The translations under genes were made by a program, and so were the position numbers. Shown here piece after piece: positions 8,624 through 16,841 of a DNA stretch of 34,848 nt. The stretch is taken from contig CAIONQ010000070.1 of NCBI GenBank assembly GCA_903859705.1, positions 1-34,848 of the forward strand, read 5' to 3'. The notes beneath the pieces are model-generated. The model had not been told where the DNA came from. It worked only from the letters and a program-made list of their open reading frames with translations, and searched no databases. This stretch comes from an uncultured Chthonomonas sp. (GTDB lineage Bacteria; Armatimonadota; Chthonomonadetes; Chthonomonadales; Chthonomonadaceae). The stretch's first letter is position 1, and the number at the start of each line of letters is the position of its first letter.

Positions 8624-9811
8624 ATGACATCTAAGTTACGTATGTGCGGCGCAATTCTGTTTGCGGCGGCCACTTTGAGCATTCTATCGCCTGTTGCGGC
8701 ATCTGCACAGGCTTCGGTTTCGGCGAAATCGGCGACGATTGCGAACCAACTCACGACATGGTCTACCGTGCCTGTGAATGCCGCTTCTGCGGGATCGATT
8801 CCGGATTTGACAGTAAGCCAGTTTAACCCGGCACTTTGAACCCTGACTTCCGTTAAGCTTACCTATAACTGGACATCTCACCAGGACTGCTTCATTAAGA
8901 ATACCGACGTGGTTGATGAGATTTTCTACCTTGATGAATCGGTGCTTGTGTTTTCAATCCTGCCAAATGGCCAGATGCTTGCGGGTGGCCCGCCAGATTT
9001 GACACTTGGCTACTCTGCTTACGATCCTATATTCGGACTGGATATCGCGAGCGGCCCACTACCTGTTGGCTCGTCTCTCTCGGCTGGACCCGTTGATAAA
9101 TCCGGCACAACTACTGTAACCTTAAGTGTTAACAGCGGAGACGATCTTTCTCCGTACTATGGCACTGGCCTTGTGAGCTTCCCCACCACGGGCCTTGGTA
9201 CATTTACCCTGAACGCCATGGGCGGCAACTACGATACGGGCAGCACCACTACTTGCGGTGCAAGCATCTCCATTCAGTACAACTACATCCCGGCAAGCCC
9301 ATACTTTGTAACGTACACTCAGGGTGGCTGGCATGCACCCGCGGCAGGCGGCAATCCTGGCGCGATATTGAATGCAGGTTGGCGACTGGCAGTGCCATCT
9401 GGCACTATTTCGATTGGCACAAACAAGCTGTACGCCTTTGATAGTGCGGCAGCTGTTCAGGCATTTTTGCCGCAGGGCGGGCCGAACAAGGCTTTACCTG
9501 GCAGCGTGCTGAATTCGACTAACACCAAGACTGGCAATATTGCCGGGCAGCTGCTATCCGTGAAACTGGCTGTTGGTTTCTCCAATTCTGGAGTGTATAA
9601 GGCAGGCCTTGGTGGGCTGACGATACAGAGCGGCCCGCTTGCAGGCAAATCTGTAAACTTCCTGGTTTCGCTTGCCGATGCACTGCTTGGAGGCACCGCT
9701 GTGCCTGCGGGAACACCTGCTAAGGTGAGTATCGACGATGTATCTACGGCGCTAAACAACATCAACAACTGTTTTGATGGTGGAAGCAAGGGCAACGGTT
9801 ACGTAAAGTAA
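8624..9811 (+). pseudogene. Choice-of-anchor-E-like secreted protein gene interrupted by an in-frame TGA
   Basis: Read through a TGA at 8837-8839, one frame runs from 8624 to 9811 and would give about 395 residues. The first 71 codons encode a signal peptide (cleavage near ASA-QA) and the start of a choice-of-anchor-E-like beta-sandwich: TTWSTVPV, then FNPAL, stop, TLTSVKLTYNW. The family usually reads FNP-x-LGTLTSV, so the stop falls exactly on a conserved glycine and is one base from GGA. The part after the stop continues in frame (DEIFYLDESVLVF, YYGTG, NYDTGSTTTCGASISIQYNYIP). AAAGG lies eight bases before the ATG at 8624. A GTG at 8909 could restart only a truncated, signal-less product. 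The likely explanations are a recent nonsense mutation or a sequencing error. No C-terminal PEP-CTERM anchor is visible. Confidence 0.75.
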
Positions 9812-9826
9812 CTGCTGGCACTTAAC

Positions 9827-9865
9827 GCAAAACAGGCAGGGCTTTTGCCCTGCCTGTTTTGCTTT
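9827..9865 (+). terminator. Strong rho-independent terminator after the anchor-E-like gene
   Basis: A perfect 16-bp stem (9827-9842 with 9847-9862) encloses a TTTT loop and is followed by TTT. The arms are GCAAAACAGGCAGGGC and its complement. The stem carries T-runs on both strands, so it may also stop transcripts of the convergent kinase gene that ends at 9897. Confidence 0.88.
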
Positions 9866-9896
9866 GACCCGAGACCAATCTGTATGGGTTATATCC

Positions 9897-11582
9897 TCAT
9901 TCTAAACGCGTATCTGGCGCATCCGCTGCTGCGGGAAGAGTTATAGTAACTTCCGTTCCTACCCCCACTTCGCTGCTGAACTCCAGCGTGCCACCGTGCG
10001 CTTCTATAATCCCCTTAACAATAGAGAGGCCAAGGCCTGTGCCACCGGTTGGGCGTGTTCGAGAGGAATCTATTCTATAAAACCGCTCCCCGAGATGAGC
10101 CAGGTGCTCTGGTGCAATCCCTTCGCCATGATCTCGAACGGTAAATACTGCCTTGCCATCACTCTGCCGGGCGGATACATGCACCATGCCACCATTTGGA
10201 GAGTAGTTAATGGCGTTATCCAGCAGGTTTTTGAATACGCGAACCAGCTCCTGTTGATTGCCGCTCACCATGAGATCGGAATCTGGAGGCATGTAATCGA
10301 TGATCACTTCATGCCGTGGCTTTACCGTTTTAATTGCTTCTGTGAGAATCTCTGGCGCTGTTAGCAACGTGCGGCTGCCCGCTGCGAGGCCGCTATCTGA
10401 GCGTGCCAGCAGGAGGAGATCCTGTACCAGCGAAGACATGCTGTTTGCCGCGGTATCTATCTCCTGCATAGACTGCTGATAATCATCCAGTGTAAGGTGG
10501 CTTCCCATAGATATAGAGAGGCTTGTATTGCCTTTAATTATCGTGAGAGGAGTTTTCAGTTCGTGCGATGCGTCTGCGGTAAATCTACGTTGCTGCTCTA
10601 ACAGGGCATTCTGGTGGCGAAACACATTCTCGAGCCTTTGTAGCATGCCATTAAACGTGCGCGCCAGAACCGAAAACTCATCTTCGCCTTCGGCTGGCAG
10701 CCTGCGAGAGAGGTCTCCAACGCCCATGGTTTCGGCGGCATTCGTCATCCAGGTGATACGATGTAGAACTCGACCCGTAAGATACCAGCCCCCAATGCTC
10801 GCAAATATCAGGCCAACTGGAAGCATAAATAGCAGCGCACGATCCAGCTCTTCCAGCGCGCGATATACATCCGTAAGTGGATACGGAATCTGCATGATGA
10901 TTGCGCCGAACCGTGGATCTCGCCGGGCAACTGTAAACACGCGTACGGCTGTGCCATCTACATTGATAGTGCTGTATTCAAGCAAACCTGGCGGAGACAG
11001 AGGTGCCTGTTTGGCTTTGTCTTGAAAGCGGCGAAACACATCGGCATCCCACGGAGCGAGGTGCCCACGCGTATCTAACACGCTGCCATCCAACGCGAAC
11101 ATGGCGGGCTTATAGGGGCCTTCCTCCTGTGGTGGGGGCCCGGGGCGGTTTTGCCGCATCCCATTATCCTGCGCGCCACGTGGATCTCCTCCACCGCCCG
11201 GCGCCCTCTCCGGTGGGTTGCCATCACCATCTGGCCCCTGGTGCCCTGGTTCCTGAGGGGCATCGTTGCCGGGCTGAGGCCCACCGGGTGCACGCCCCTG
11301 CCCCGGGTATTGCGGAATGCCCGGCTGTGGTGAATTGGGAGAGGCATCTCTGCCACCGGGCCCGCGCATTGGGCCACCGCGGCCGCCGGGACCGTGCCCC
11401 CTGCGCTGCAGCTCTCTATCTATAGATTGGAGCATGAGGCGCTTTACCGAATAGCGAACCGTGATGCCGAGCCCGCCAAGCAGCAAGCTAAGTGCCAGAA
11501 CGTTTACAGCAATGAGCTGTGTACGGACAGAGCCGGGCCGAAGAATGCGTGCTAACAGCGATCTGCGGGGCACTGGGTTCAT
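9897..11582 (-). CDS. Sensor histidine kinase with a Gly/Pro-rich extracytoplasmic insert
   Basis: The 561-residue inner-membrane kinase has TM1 at about 22-44, an extracytoplasmic region at 45-248, TM2 at about 249-270, a HAMP linker at 270-323, HisKA with the phospho-accepting His340 (ADASHELKTPL), and an HATPase domain (N456 in NLLDNAINYSP, DHGEGIAP at 484-491, GGTGLGLS at 513-520). Residues about 62-155 of the sensor region are a disordered Gly/Pro/Gln-rich tract; a small folded sensor domain follows (156-245). That tract is unusual for this family. The ATG at 11582 is chosen over the upstream frame because AGGAGG (11589-11594) lies six bases away, inside the regulator gene, whose TGA ends one base before this ATG. 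The pair is therefore translationally coupled. The input signal is unknown, but the divergent Gly/Pro-rich protein is an obvious candidate partner. Confidence 0.93.
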   Translation of the reverse strand: MNPVPRRSLLARILRPGSVRTQLIAVNVLALSLLLGGLGITVRYSVKRLMLQSIDRELQRRGHGPGGRGGPMRGPGGRDASPNSPQPGIPQYPGQGRAPGGPQPGNDAPQEPGHQGPDGDGNPPERAPGGGGDPRGAQDNGMRQNRPGPPPQEEGPYKPAMFALDGSVLDTRGHLAPWDADVFRRFQDKAKQAPLSPPGLLEYSTINVDGTAVRVFTVARRDPRFGAIIMQIPYPLTDVYRALEELDRALLFMLPVGLIFASIGGWYLTGRVLHRITWMTNAAETMGVGDLSRRLPAEGEDEFSVLARTFNGMLQRLENVFRHQNALLEQQRRFTADASHELKTPLTIIKGNTSLSISMGSHLTLDDYQQSMQEIDTAANSMSSLVQDLLLLARSDSGLAAGSRTLLTAPEILTEAIKTVKPRHEVIIDYMPPDSDLMVSGNQQELVRVFKNLLDNAINYSPNGGMVHVSARQSDGKAVFTVRDHGEGIAPEHLAHLGERFYRIDSSRTRPTGGTGLGLSIVKGIIEAHGGTLEFSSEVGVGTEVTITLPAAADAPDTRLE

Positions 11583-11583
11583 A

Positions 11584-12267
11584 TCACGCCTCCTGCGCAT
11601 CTGGCAGGCGTAGAGTGTATCCCACACCATGGACGGTGTGAATCAGTTTGACCTCATAGTTTGCATCTATCTTCTTGCGGAGCATACGAATGTACACATC
11701 TACGGTGTTTGAGTATGAATCTTCATTCATCCAAACTCGCTCTTGAATAGCTTCACGAGATAGCACCTGGCTCTCGTGCGCGGCAAGTGCTTCCAGGAGT
11801 TCGTATTCACGGTGGCTCAGGTTAATATCGTCTGCACCTCTACGAACTCGGTGCTGTGCTGTATCTATTTCCAGATCGCCAACCCGGATAATGCGTACTT
11901 TGTTGACCTTATCTCTGCGTACAAGTGCGCGAACGCGGGCCAGAAGTTCTTGAAAATCGAAGGGCTTTGGCAGGTAATCATCTGCACCCAGATCCAGCCC
12001 TTTAATTTTATCTGGCGTAGTATCTCGGGCAGTAAGCATCATAATGGGCGTTTTGTTGCGCTGCCCACGGAGGTTTTCACAAACAGACCACCCATCCATT
12101 TTTGGAAGCATTATGTCCAGAAGAATGATGGAGTAGGTGTTTTCTTCTGCCAGGCGGAGCCCTTCCAGGCCATCTGCAGCGGTATCCACGGTATAGCCAG
12201 CTTCTTCCAGCCCTCGCCTCATAAGGCGTGAAATCCCAGGTTCATCTTCTACAAGCAGAACGCGCAT
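11584..12267 (-). CDS. OmpR/PhoB-family response regulator
   Basis: This 227-residue cytoplasmic DNA-binding regulator has a receiver domain (1-115) with the acidic pocket E7-D8, phospho-acceptor Asp51 (LLDIMLPKMDG), Thr79 and Lys101. A winged-helix trans-activation domain (about 128-222) follows, with LSHREYELLEAL and the recognition-helix region NTVDVYIRMLRKKID. It receives phosphate from the kinase encoded one base downstream. The start ATG at 12267 has GAGGGT a few bases upstream. The regulator gene is transcribed away from the Gly/Pro-rich protein gene, so it probably controls both its own operon and that gene from the 327-bp region between them. Confidence 0.96.
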   Translation of the reverse strand: MRVLLVEDEPGISRLMRRGLEEAGYTVDTAADGLEGLRLAEENTYSIILLDIMLPKMDGWSVCENLRGQRNKTPIMMLTARDTTPDKIKGLDLGADDYLPKPFDFQELLARVRALVRRDKVNKVRIIRVGDLEIDTAQHRVRRGADDINLSHREYELLEALAAHESQVLSREAIQERVWMNEDSYSNTVDVYIRMLRKKIDANYEVKLIHTVHGVGYTLRLPDAQEA

Positions 12268-12594
12268 CTGGTTACCCTCATCTAATGCTATCTACCGCAC
12301 ATTGGAACTGCGGCTACGCTACGTGCGAGCAGGCTTCTGCGCGGCACATACGCACATACAGATTATATGCGGTTTACAGATGAAAACAAGATGAAATACG
12401 AGCTTTTCGGACGTAAACAACTTACCGACAGGCGTGGATGTGAGCATAAAAAAGTTCTTACAAAGAATATTTTGCGTTCACGTGGTTTTCATTTTCTCCT
12501 GAGAGAATACAGATGTCAGGGCGAACGAAGACCTGAGTGATTTAAAGATTGCGGTGAACTAACCACCTGATCTGACAGCGAGAGGAGCACGACG
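12268..12594. promoter_or_regulatory. Divergent regulatory region with candidate response-regulator repeats
   Basis: The region separates the regulator gene from the Gly/Pro-rich secreted protein gene. AGATGAAA occurs twice in direct orientation at 12378-12385 and 12389-12396, a repeat pitch of 11 bases, the spacing at which OmpR-family regulators bind as tandem dimers. A related motif on the other strand (AATGAAAA) lies at about 12486-12493. AT-rich promoter-like sequence fills 12440-12500, but I could not fix -35/-10 boxes. AGGAG at about 12583 serves the plus-strand gene. Regulator binding is an inference from spacing and gene context. Confidence 0.45.
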
Positions 12595-13710
12595 ATGAAA
12601 ACACGACGCATGAACAGAAATCGGCCGGGCACGATGATGGCAGCCCGAAATGCAGGACGCACACTGGCGATGGCGCTTGCGGCGGCAGGAACTCTGGCCG
12701 CGACGGTTGCTCTCGCTCAGCCCCCCGGCGGCGGCCAGGGCGGCGAATTTGGCCCACCTCCCGGTGGCGGGCAGTTCGGCCCTCCCCCCAATGGACAGGG
12801 CCAGCGCCCTGGTGGACCGATGGGCGGCATGCAGGTGAGCATTGTAATGATCCCTGCTGAGGCTCTGAAGGCTCCGCTGGCTTTGAACGATGATCAGGTT
12901 AAGAAGATAGCTGCGATCCAGAAGAAGGCCATGGCTGGCCGGCGACAGGGTGGCCCTGGCCAAGGCGGACCAGGTGGCTTCGGTGGCCCTGGTGGTCCCG
13001 GTGGTCCCGGTGGACCTGGACAGGGTGGACCCGGCGGCTTTGGTGGGCAGGGTGGACCTGGACAGGGTGGCCCCGGCGGCTTTGGTGGGCAGGGTGGACC
13101 CGGACAGGGTGGACCCGGCGGCTTTGGTGGGCAGGGTGGCCAGCGCGGTGGCCAGGATCAGAAACTGGTTAAGGACATCATGGATGTGCTGACCGATGAG
13201 CAAAAGACCAAAGTGCCTGCGGTGTTGAAACAGTTCGGCGCCCTGCCTATGGCAGGCATACCGATTGAGGCGTCCACTGCACTCAAACTGACAAGTGCTC
13301 AGTTCACTAAGATAGCCACCATCGCTGAGGCTGCCCGTGAGGCAGACCGCAAGACGATGGACGAGGCCAGGGCAAGCGGTGATTTTGAGGCAGTTCGGGA
13401 CGCAATGCAGCAATCTCGGAAAGCGGTGCAGGACAAGGTTAAGGCTGTGCTGACCGAAGACCAGAAAAAGGCTCTTGCAGACTGGGAGAAGGATCACCCA
13501 AGGCGTGGACCGGGTGGTCCGGGTGGACCAGGCGGGTTTGGCCCTGGCGGACCGGGTGGACCAGGTGGCTTTGGCCCCGGCGGCCCGGGTGGCCCCGGTG
13601 GATTTGGACCGGGCGGGCAGGGCGGACCTGGTAATGGCCCGAATGCCCCGGAGGACAGAACCCCTCCGCCAGCTGACGACCATGACATCCGCGGTGGTTT
13701 GCCGCTTTAG
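12595..13710 (+). CDS. Secreted Gly/Pro-rich protein with Spy/CpxP-like (LTxxQ) segments
   Basis: The 371-residue protein has a long signal peptide (cleavage likely after VALA, residue 41). The mature part alternates low-complexity Gly/Pro/Gln/Phe tracts with two helical blocks. Block 1 (about 85-115) contains LALNDDQVKKIAAIQKKA. Block 2 (about 185-300) contains VLTDEQK, LKLTSAQFTKIATI and VLTEDQKKALADWEK, the LT-x-x-Q pattern of Spy/CpxP periplasmic chaperone-like proteins. The first tract includes three 14-residue repeats (GGPGQGGPGGFGGQ) and the C-terminal tract three 11-residue repeats (GGPGGPGGFGP). AGGAG sits seven bases before the ATG. It is divergent from a kinase/regulator pair whose sensor also has a Gly/Pro-rich insert, which suggests envelope-stress feedback like cpxP with cpxRA; this is inference. 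A strong terminator follows. Confidence 0.85.
   Translation: MKTRRMNRNRPGTMMAARNAGRTLAMALAAAGTLAATVALAQPPGGGQGGEFGPPPGGGQFGPPPNGQGQRPGGPMGGMQVSIVMIPAEALKAPLALNDDQVKKIAAIQKKAMAGRRQGGPGQGGPGGFGGPGGPGGPGGPGQGGPGGFGGQGGPGQGGPGGFGGQGGPGQGGPGGFGGQGGQRGGQDQKLVKDIMDVLTDEQKTKVPAVLKQFGALPMAGIPIEASTALKLTSAQFTKIATIAEAAREADRKTMDEARASGDFEAVRDAMQQSRKAVQDKVKAVLTEDQKKALADWEKDHPRRGPGGPGGPGGFGPGGPGGPGGFGPGGPGGPGGFGPGGQGGPGNGPNAPEDRTPPPADDHDIRGGLPL
13009..13134 (+). repeat. Three tandem 42-bp coding repeats
   Basis: Units at 13009-13050, 13051-13092 and 13093-13134 differ at only a few positions, mostly silent, and each encodes the same 14 residues (GGPGQGGPGGFGGQ). Near identity at DNA level suggests recent slippage or unequal recombination, so copy number probably varies between strains. 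Confidence 0.92.
13513..13611 (+). repeat. Three tandem 33-bp coding repeats
   Basis: Units at 13513-13545, 13546-13578 and 13579-13611 each encode GGPGGPGGFGP. They differ at many third codon positions (GGT/GGC/GGA and CCG/CCA/CCC), so this array is older than the 42-bp one or is held by selection on the protein sequence. Confidence 0.9.
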
Positions 13711-13726
13711 TACGCTGTGAATTACG

Positions 13727-13772
13727 GCGGGCACCGTTTCGAGGGTTTCCTCGAAACGGTGCCCGCTTTTTT
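13727..13772 (+). terminator. Rho-independent terminator after the Gly/Pro-rich protein gene
   Basis: A perfect 18-bp stem (13727-13744 with 13749-13766) with loop GTTT is followed by TTTTTT (13767-13772). It lies 17 bases after the stop codon and between convergent genes. There is no T-run on the minus-strand side, so it mainly serves the plus-strand gene. Confidence 0.95.
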
Positions 13773-13789
13773 GTTCCTATGCGCGGTTG

Positions 13790-16540
13790 TTATTCGCTGG
13801 AAAGGTTCAGATCATCCAGGTAGAACACGGTGTGCTCCGTTGCCATGCTGCTGAAGCCGGCCCAGGTTAGGGTTGCCAGTTTGCCACCTTCACATGGCAG
13901 CCTGTTAAATATCGTTGCTGCTGTGCCCGTTGGCTGAACGCGCATTGTCCACGTTCCATCACTATCTGTCCCAACCCCGGCACGCACCTCAAAATCTACC
14001 CAGGTATCCTGCGGAAACTCCATCACAGGTTTGCCCGCAATTACCAGCTTTCCGCCTTGCACCCAGAAACTGGGACCAACACGGTACTGCTCTTTACTCC
14101 AATCTCTCCACTCGTGATACATCCTGACCCCTGGCCCGCATCGCAGAGAGAACTTGAAAACCGTTGTGCCCTTTTTGTGGGCGGGAGAGAATACCAGGTG
14201 CGGATCGAAACCATTTACTAAGCCAGGCGCATCGGTGATTTTGAGGGAGTGTTTACCGGTGCGGGCCGTTTCATCTGTAACCTGGATAGAATCTCCTTTG
14301 CCCTCGGTATTGTTCTGCGCATCCGGGCATGGAGCACCGATGGGCAGCAGCTCAAAATCCTCTTTTAGTGCCATAGGTGGCGCAGGGGGCGGAGGCGGTG
14401 CAAACTCTACCGGTGGATATACGGCCTGTTTTGCAAGCGCAATCCAGGCTCGGTCCCCGGTTACACCCGCCAGGCTGTAATTGAAGGGCACAAACCCAGT
14501 TTTGAGTGCCGGCGAGTTTGCTGGCAATGTGAAGTTGCCGTGCTCTGGATCTTTGAACCCGGGATCGGCAACCAGAGAGCCCTCGTCGCGCCCGGCTGCC
14601 TGCCAGTTCTCGAGGCTCATGCCAGCAAAGCTAACGGGCTGCCCACCCAGGCGATAGTATAAGTTGTGATCGATGCGCATGTTCACATCGGTCCATGTGC
14701 CAGAAAACAGAGGGCTATCTTTCCAGATGACGATGTTGTTTTGAAACGTGAATGGAACCCAGGCTTCCACCCTGGAACGCTGAAGCTGACCATCCATACT
14801 GAACGCAAAGATGTTATTCTTGATTATGTTCTCTTTGCCATAGTGTTGATGGTAACCGCCCGTTTTAGTGCGGTAAACCAGGTTATTTTCCAGCAGCATG
14901 TGGGTGGTGCCTTCATCGTTATAAAGCCCCCAACCGCCCCTACCATATTTATCATAAGAGAAGACATCGTGCACTACGTTGCCTCGAAGAACGCTTCCAT
15001 CGGAAGGCCCAAGCGTGTAGATGCCGCCCATATCTGAAAGCACGCCCCACCCTATATGGTGAATGTGGTTGTACTCTATGATATTGCGCTTCGCCACGCT
15101 TTCTGCATAGCCCCAGCGCCAACCGACTGAAACACCTGTATACCGATAATCCCCAATATCGTTATGCACAATGTGGTTATCGCCACTGTGCCCAATCCAC
15201 ACGCCAACGCAGCCCGGGAATAACTGCCCACCACTCTGCAGAATGCTGTTGGAAACGGTATTGAAGCCCGTGTACTCGGCCCCGGCAGGGTTTTCTTTCT
15301 CCCATCCCTGGCCAATGCGAACGGCGCCGGCCCCCATATCATGGATCCAGCAATGATCGATGGTGCAATGCGTACACCCGGCATAGAGCCAAACGCCGTA
15401 TATGCCGATGTGCCCTATTTCGCAATTCTGGATAGTGAGGCCGGTGCAATAGTTTGCGGTGATTGTGGCGGGAACGGTTGCCGCCGCCTGGCCATCGCTA
15501 TGGCCTTTGGCTTCCAATATGCGCTGCCCATACAGGAAGCGCAGGCCACGGATAGTTACGCCAGCAACAGGCTTGCCAGGAGTGCCCTGAATGGTAGCAA
15601 ACAGCTCTGTTGCTGGCGCCTCTACATCTGCAGAACCCATCTTTTCGCCAGGGAGTGGCAGATACTCCAATAACCCATTGCGAGAGAGAAACCACTCGCC
15701 GGGTGTATCCAACGCTGCCCGGACATTTTCAATATAGTAGCGTTGAGTGGGGCCCCACTCCATGAAATTCCAGGCGGCCGGCCCGGTGGTTACCAGCGTG
15801 TTGGCCTCTTTATCCACCCGGGCAACTCTTAACCGCGATGCTTCCCAACTGTGGAGAACTACCACCGTTGCATCGTTTAGTACTTGCCCTGAAAGGCCAT
15901 CCAGGCATTTTATATCCTGCGGATATGCTTTAAACGCCCGCGATGCAAGGTTGCCAGGCTTGCCTGTTTCTGGATCGATGCCATACACCGATTTGCCAGC
16001 CATGTAGGAGTAAAACTTGTTTGGGGTGCGCGCCCGCACCGCTCGTTTACCATTAACCCAGAGTTGTTCGAAGTACCACTTGCCTGCCGCTACATCCGGA
16101 ACCTGAGCAGACCACACGCCACCGGGCCCTACATGCCAGCCAGTGATTCGCCTGCCAGCAGATAAAATTGGATGTGCCCCTGGCGCAGCCTCAATCGTTA
16201 ATGGGCAGGCTTCGGTGCTATCTTCCGGGCCAAGCTGAATTGGGTTGAGGAGAGCATAGCGCCCCTCTGTTATTTCAATGTGAACAGATTTGACAGATTT
16301 CCCGGTGCCTCTAATAGCTCGGCTAATATCCAGTGCACGTTCCAGTGATTTTACTGGTCCAGATGTACCGGCATGGTGAGATTGCGCAAGCCCACTCCAG
16401 GCATCGCTGCCATTGGGAGCAAGATAGATGTGCACATCTCCCAGATTTTGTGAAGCGTTCTGCTGTGCCAAAACGGCCGTACCACACGCGATTCCCCAGG
16501 CAAGCAGAATAGCCTTCGCCAAATGGTTCCAAACGCTCAT
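13790..16540 (-). CDS. Secreted right-handed parallel beta-helix protein with C-terminal jelly-roll domain
   Basis: This 916-residue exported protein has a signal peptide (about 1-25, ending AVLA-QQ). The opening IYLAPNGSDAWSG and VKSLERALDISRAI is typical of secreted pectate-lyase-like beta-helix proteins. Repeated coil motifs (IQNCEIGHIG, TIDHCWIHDMG, NIIEYNHIHHIGWG, VLRGNVVHDV, LLENNLVYRT, IIKNNIFAF) span about 370-620 and form the right-handed helix. A Pro-rich linker (PPPPPAPP, about 715) leads to a C-terminal beta-sandwich (about 725-915, starting EDFELLPIG) like concanavalin/LamG-type modules. The likely role is polysaccharide binding or cleavage outside the cell; the substrate is unknown. 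An in-frame TTG precedes the ATG directly; the ATG at 16540 has GGGAG six bases upstream. Confidence 0.9.
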   Translation of the reverse strand: MSVWNHLAKAILLAWGIACGTAVLAQQNASQNLGDVHIYLAPNGSDAWSGLAQSHHAGTSGPVKSLERALDISRAIRGTGKSVKSVHIEITEGRYALLNPIQLGPEDSTEACPLTIEAAPGAHPILSAGRRITGWHVGPGGVWSAQVPDVAAGKWYFEQLWVNGKRAVRARTPNKFYSYMAGKSVYGIDPETGKPGNLASRAFKAYPQDIKCLDGLSGQVLNDATVVVLHSWEASRLRVARVDKEANTLVTTGPAAWNFMEWGPTQRYYIENVRAALDTPGEWFLSRNGLLEYLPLPGEKMGSADVEAPATELFATIQGTPGKPVAGVTIRGLRFLYGQRILEAKGHSDGQAAATVPATITANYCTGLTIQNCEIGHIGIYGVWLYAGCTHCTIDHCWIHDMGAGAVRIGQGWEKENPAGAEYTGFNTVSNSILQSGGQLFPGCVGVWIGHSGDNHIVHNDIGDYRYTGVSVGWRWGYAESVAKRNIIEYNHIHHIGWGVLSDMGGIYTLGPSDGSVLRGNVVHDVFSYDKYGRGGWGLYNDEGTTHMLLENNLVYRTKTGGYHQHYGKENIIKNNIFAFSMDGQLQRSRVEAWVPFTFQNNIVIWKDSPLFSGTWTDVNMRIDHNLYYRLGGQPVSFAGMSLENWQAAGRDEGSLVADPGFKDPEHGNFTLPANSPALKTGFVPFNYSLAGVTGDRAWIALAKQAVYPPVEFAPPPPPAPPMALKEDFELLPIGAPCPDAQNNTEGKGDSIQVTDETARTGKHSLKITDAPGLVNGFDPHLVFSPAHKKGTTVFKFSLRCGPGVRMYHEWRDWSKEQYRVGPSFWVQGGKLVIAGKPVMEFPQDTWVDFEVRAGVGTDSDGTWTMRVQPTGTAATIFNRLPCEGGKLATLTWAGFSSMATEHTVFYLDDLNLSSE

Positions 16541-16841
16541 CAATTTCTCCCAATCTGCGCCAGACGCAACAAAAAACCAGAATTACACACAATGATTTCG
16601 GGTGTAGACCGGCGTTATCCTGTTGATGCTTCAACCTTGCGTAAATTTATTACTGCGTACTGGAACACTTACCACTATGCAATCGTCTCAATGCTATCCA
16701 TTCACCAAAATGTGGCCGACTGGTAAGCCTGTAACCGGGTACTTTCCTATTTCGTCTTATCGAAGCATGTGCCGCCGAGGCATTTCGGCGGGTTCCGCCT
16801 GTTAAGCACGTTTCTAAGATTTCGTGTGCGGGAGGTGCGCT
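16541..16841. other. Divergent intergenic region with overlapping alternative hairpins
   Basis: The region separates the beta-helix gene from the acidic exported-protein gene. Near the plus-strand gene, CCGCCGA (16772-16778) pairs perfectly with TCGGCGG (16785-16791). The GGCGG part (16787-16791) can instead pair with CCGCC (16795-16799). The two hairpins are mutually exclusive, which would allow a switch in the leader of the downstream gene, though neither is followed by a T-run. GGAGG six bases before 16842 is the ribosome binding site. No other element was recognised. Confidence 0.45.

Noticed and set aside
8837-8839. TGA as recoded glycine (genetic code 25) or selenocysteine
   Set aside because: TGA terminates several neighbouring genes in the usual places, only one TGA interrupts this gene, and the expected residue is Gly rather than Cys/Sec with no SECIS-like hairpin noticed.
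13494-13688. Minus-strand collagen-like Pro-rich frame
   Set aside because: Produced by reading the GGPGGPGGFGP repeats backwards; no independent evidence.
12559-13734. Long minus-strand frame opposite the Gly/Pro-rich gene
   Set aside because: It is the complement of Gly/Pro repeats, lacks a ribosome binding site, and the plus-strand gene has a signal peptide, a good AGGAG and a terminator.
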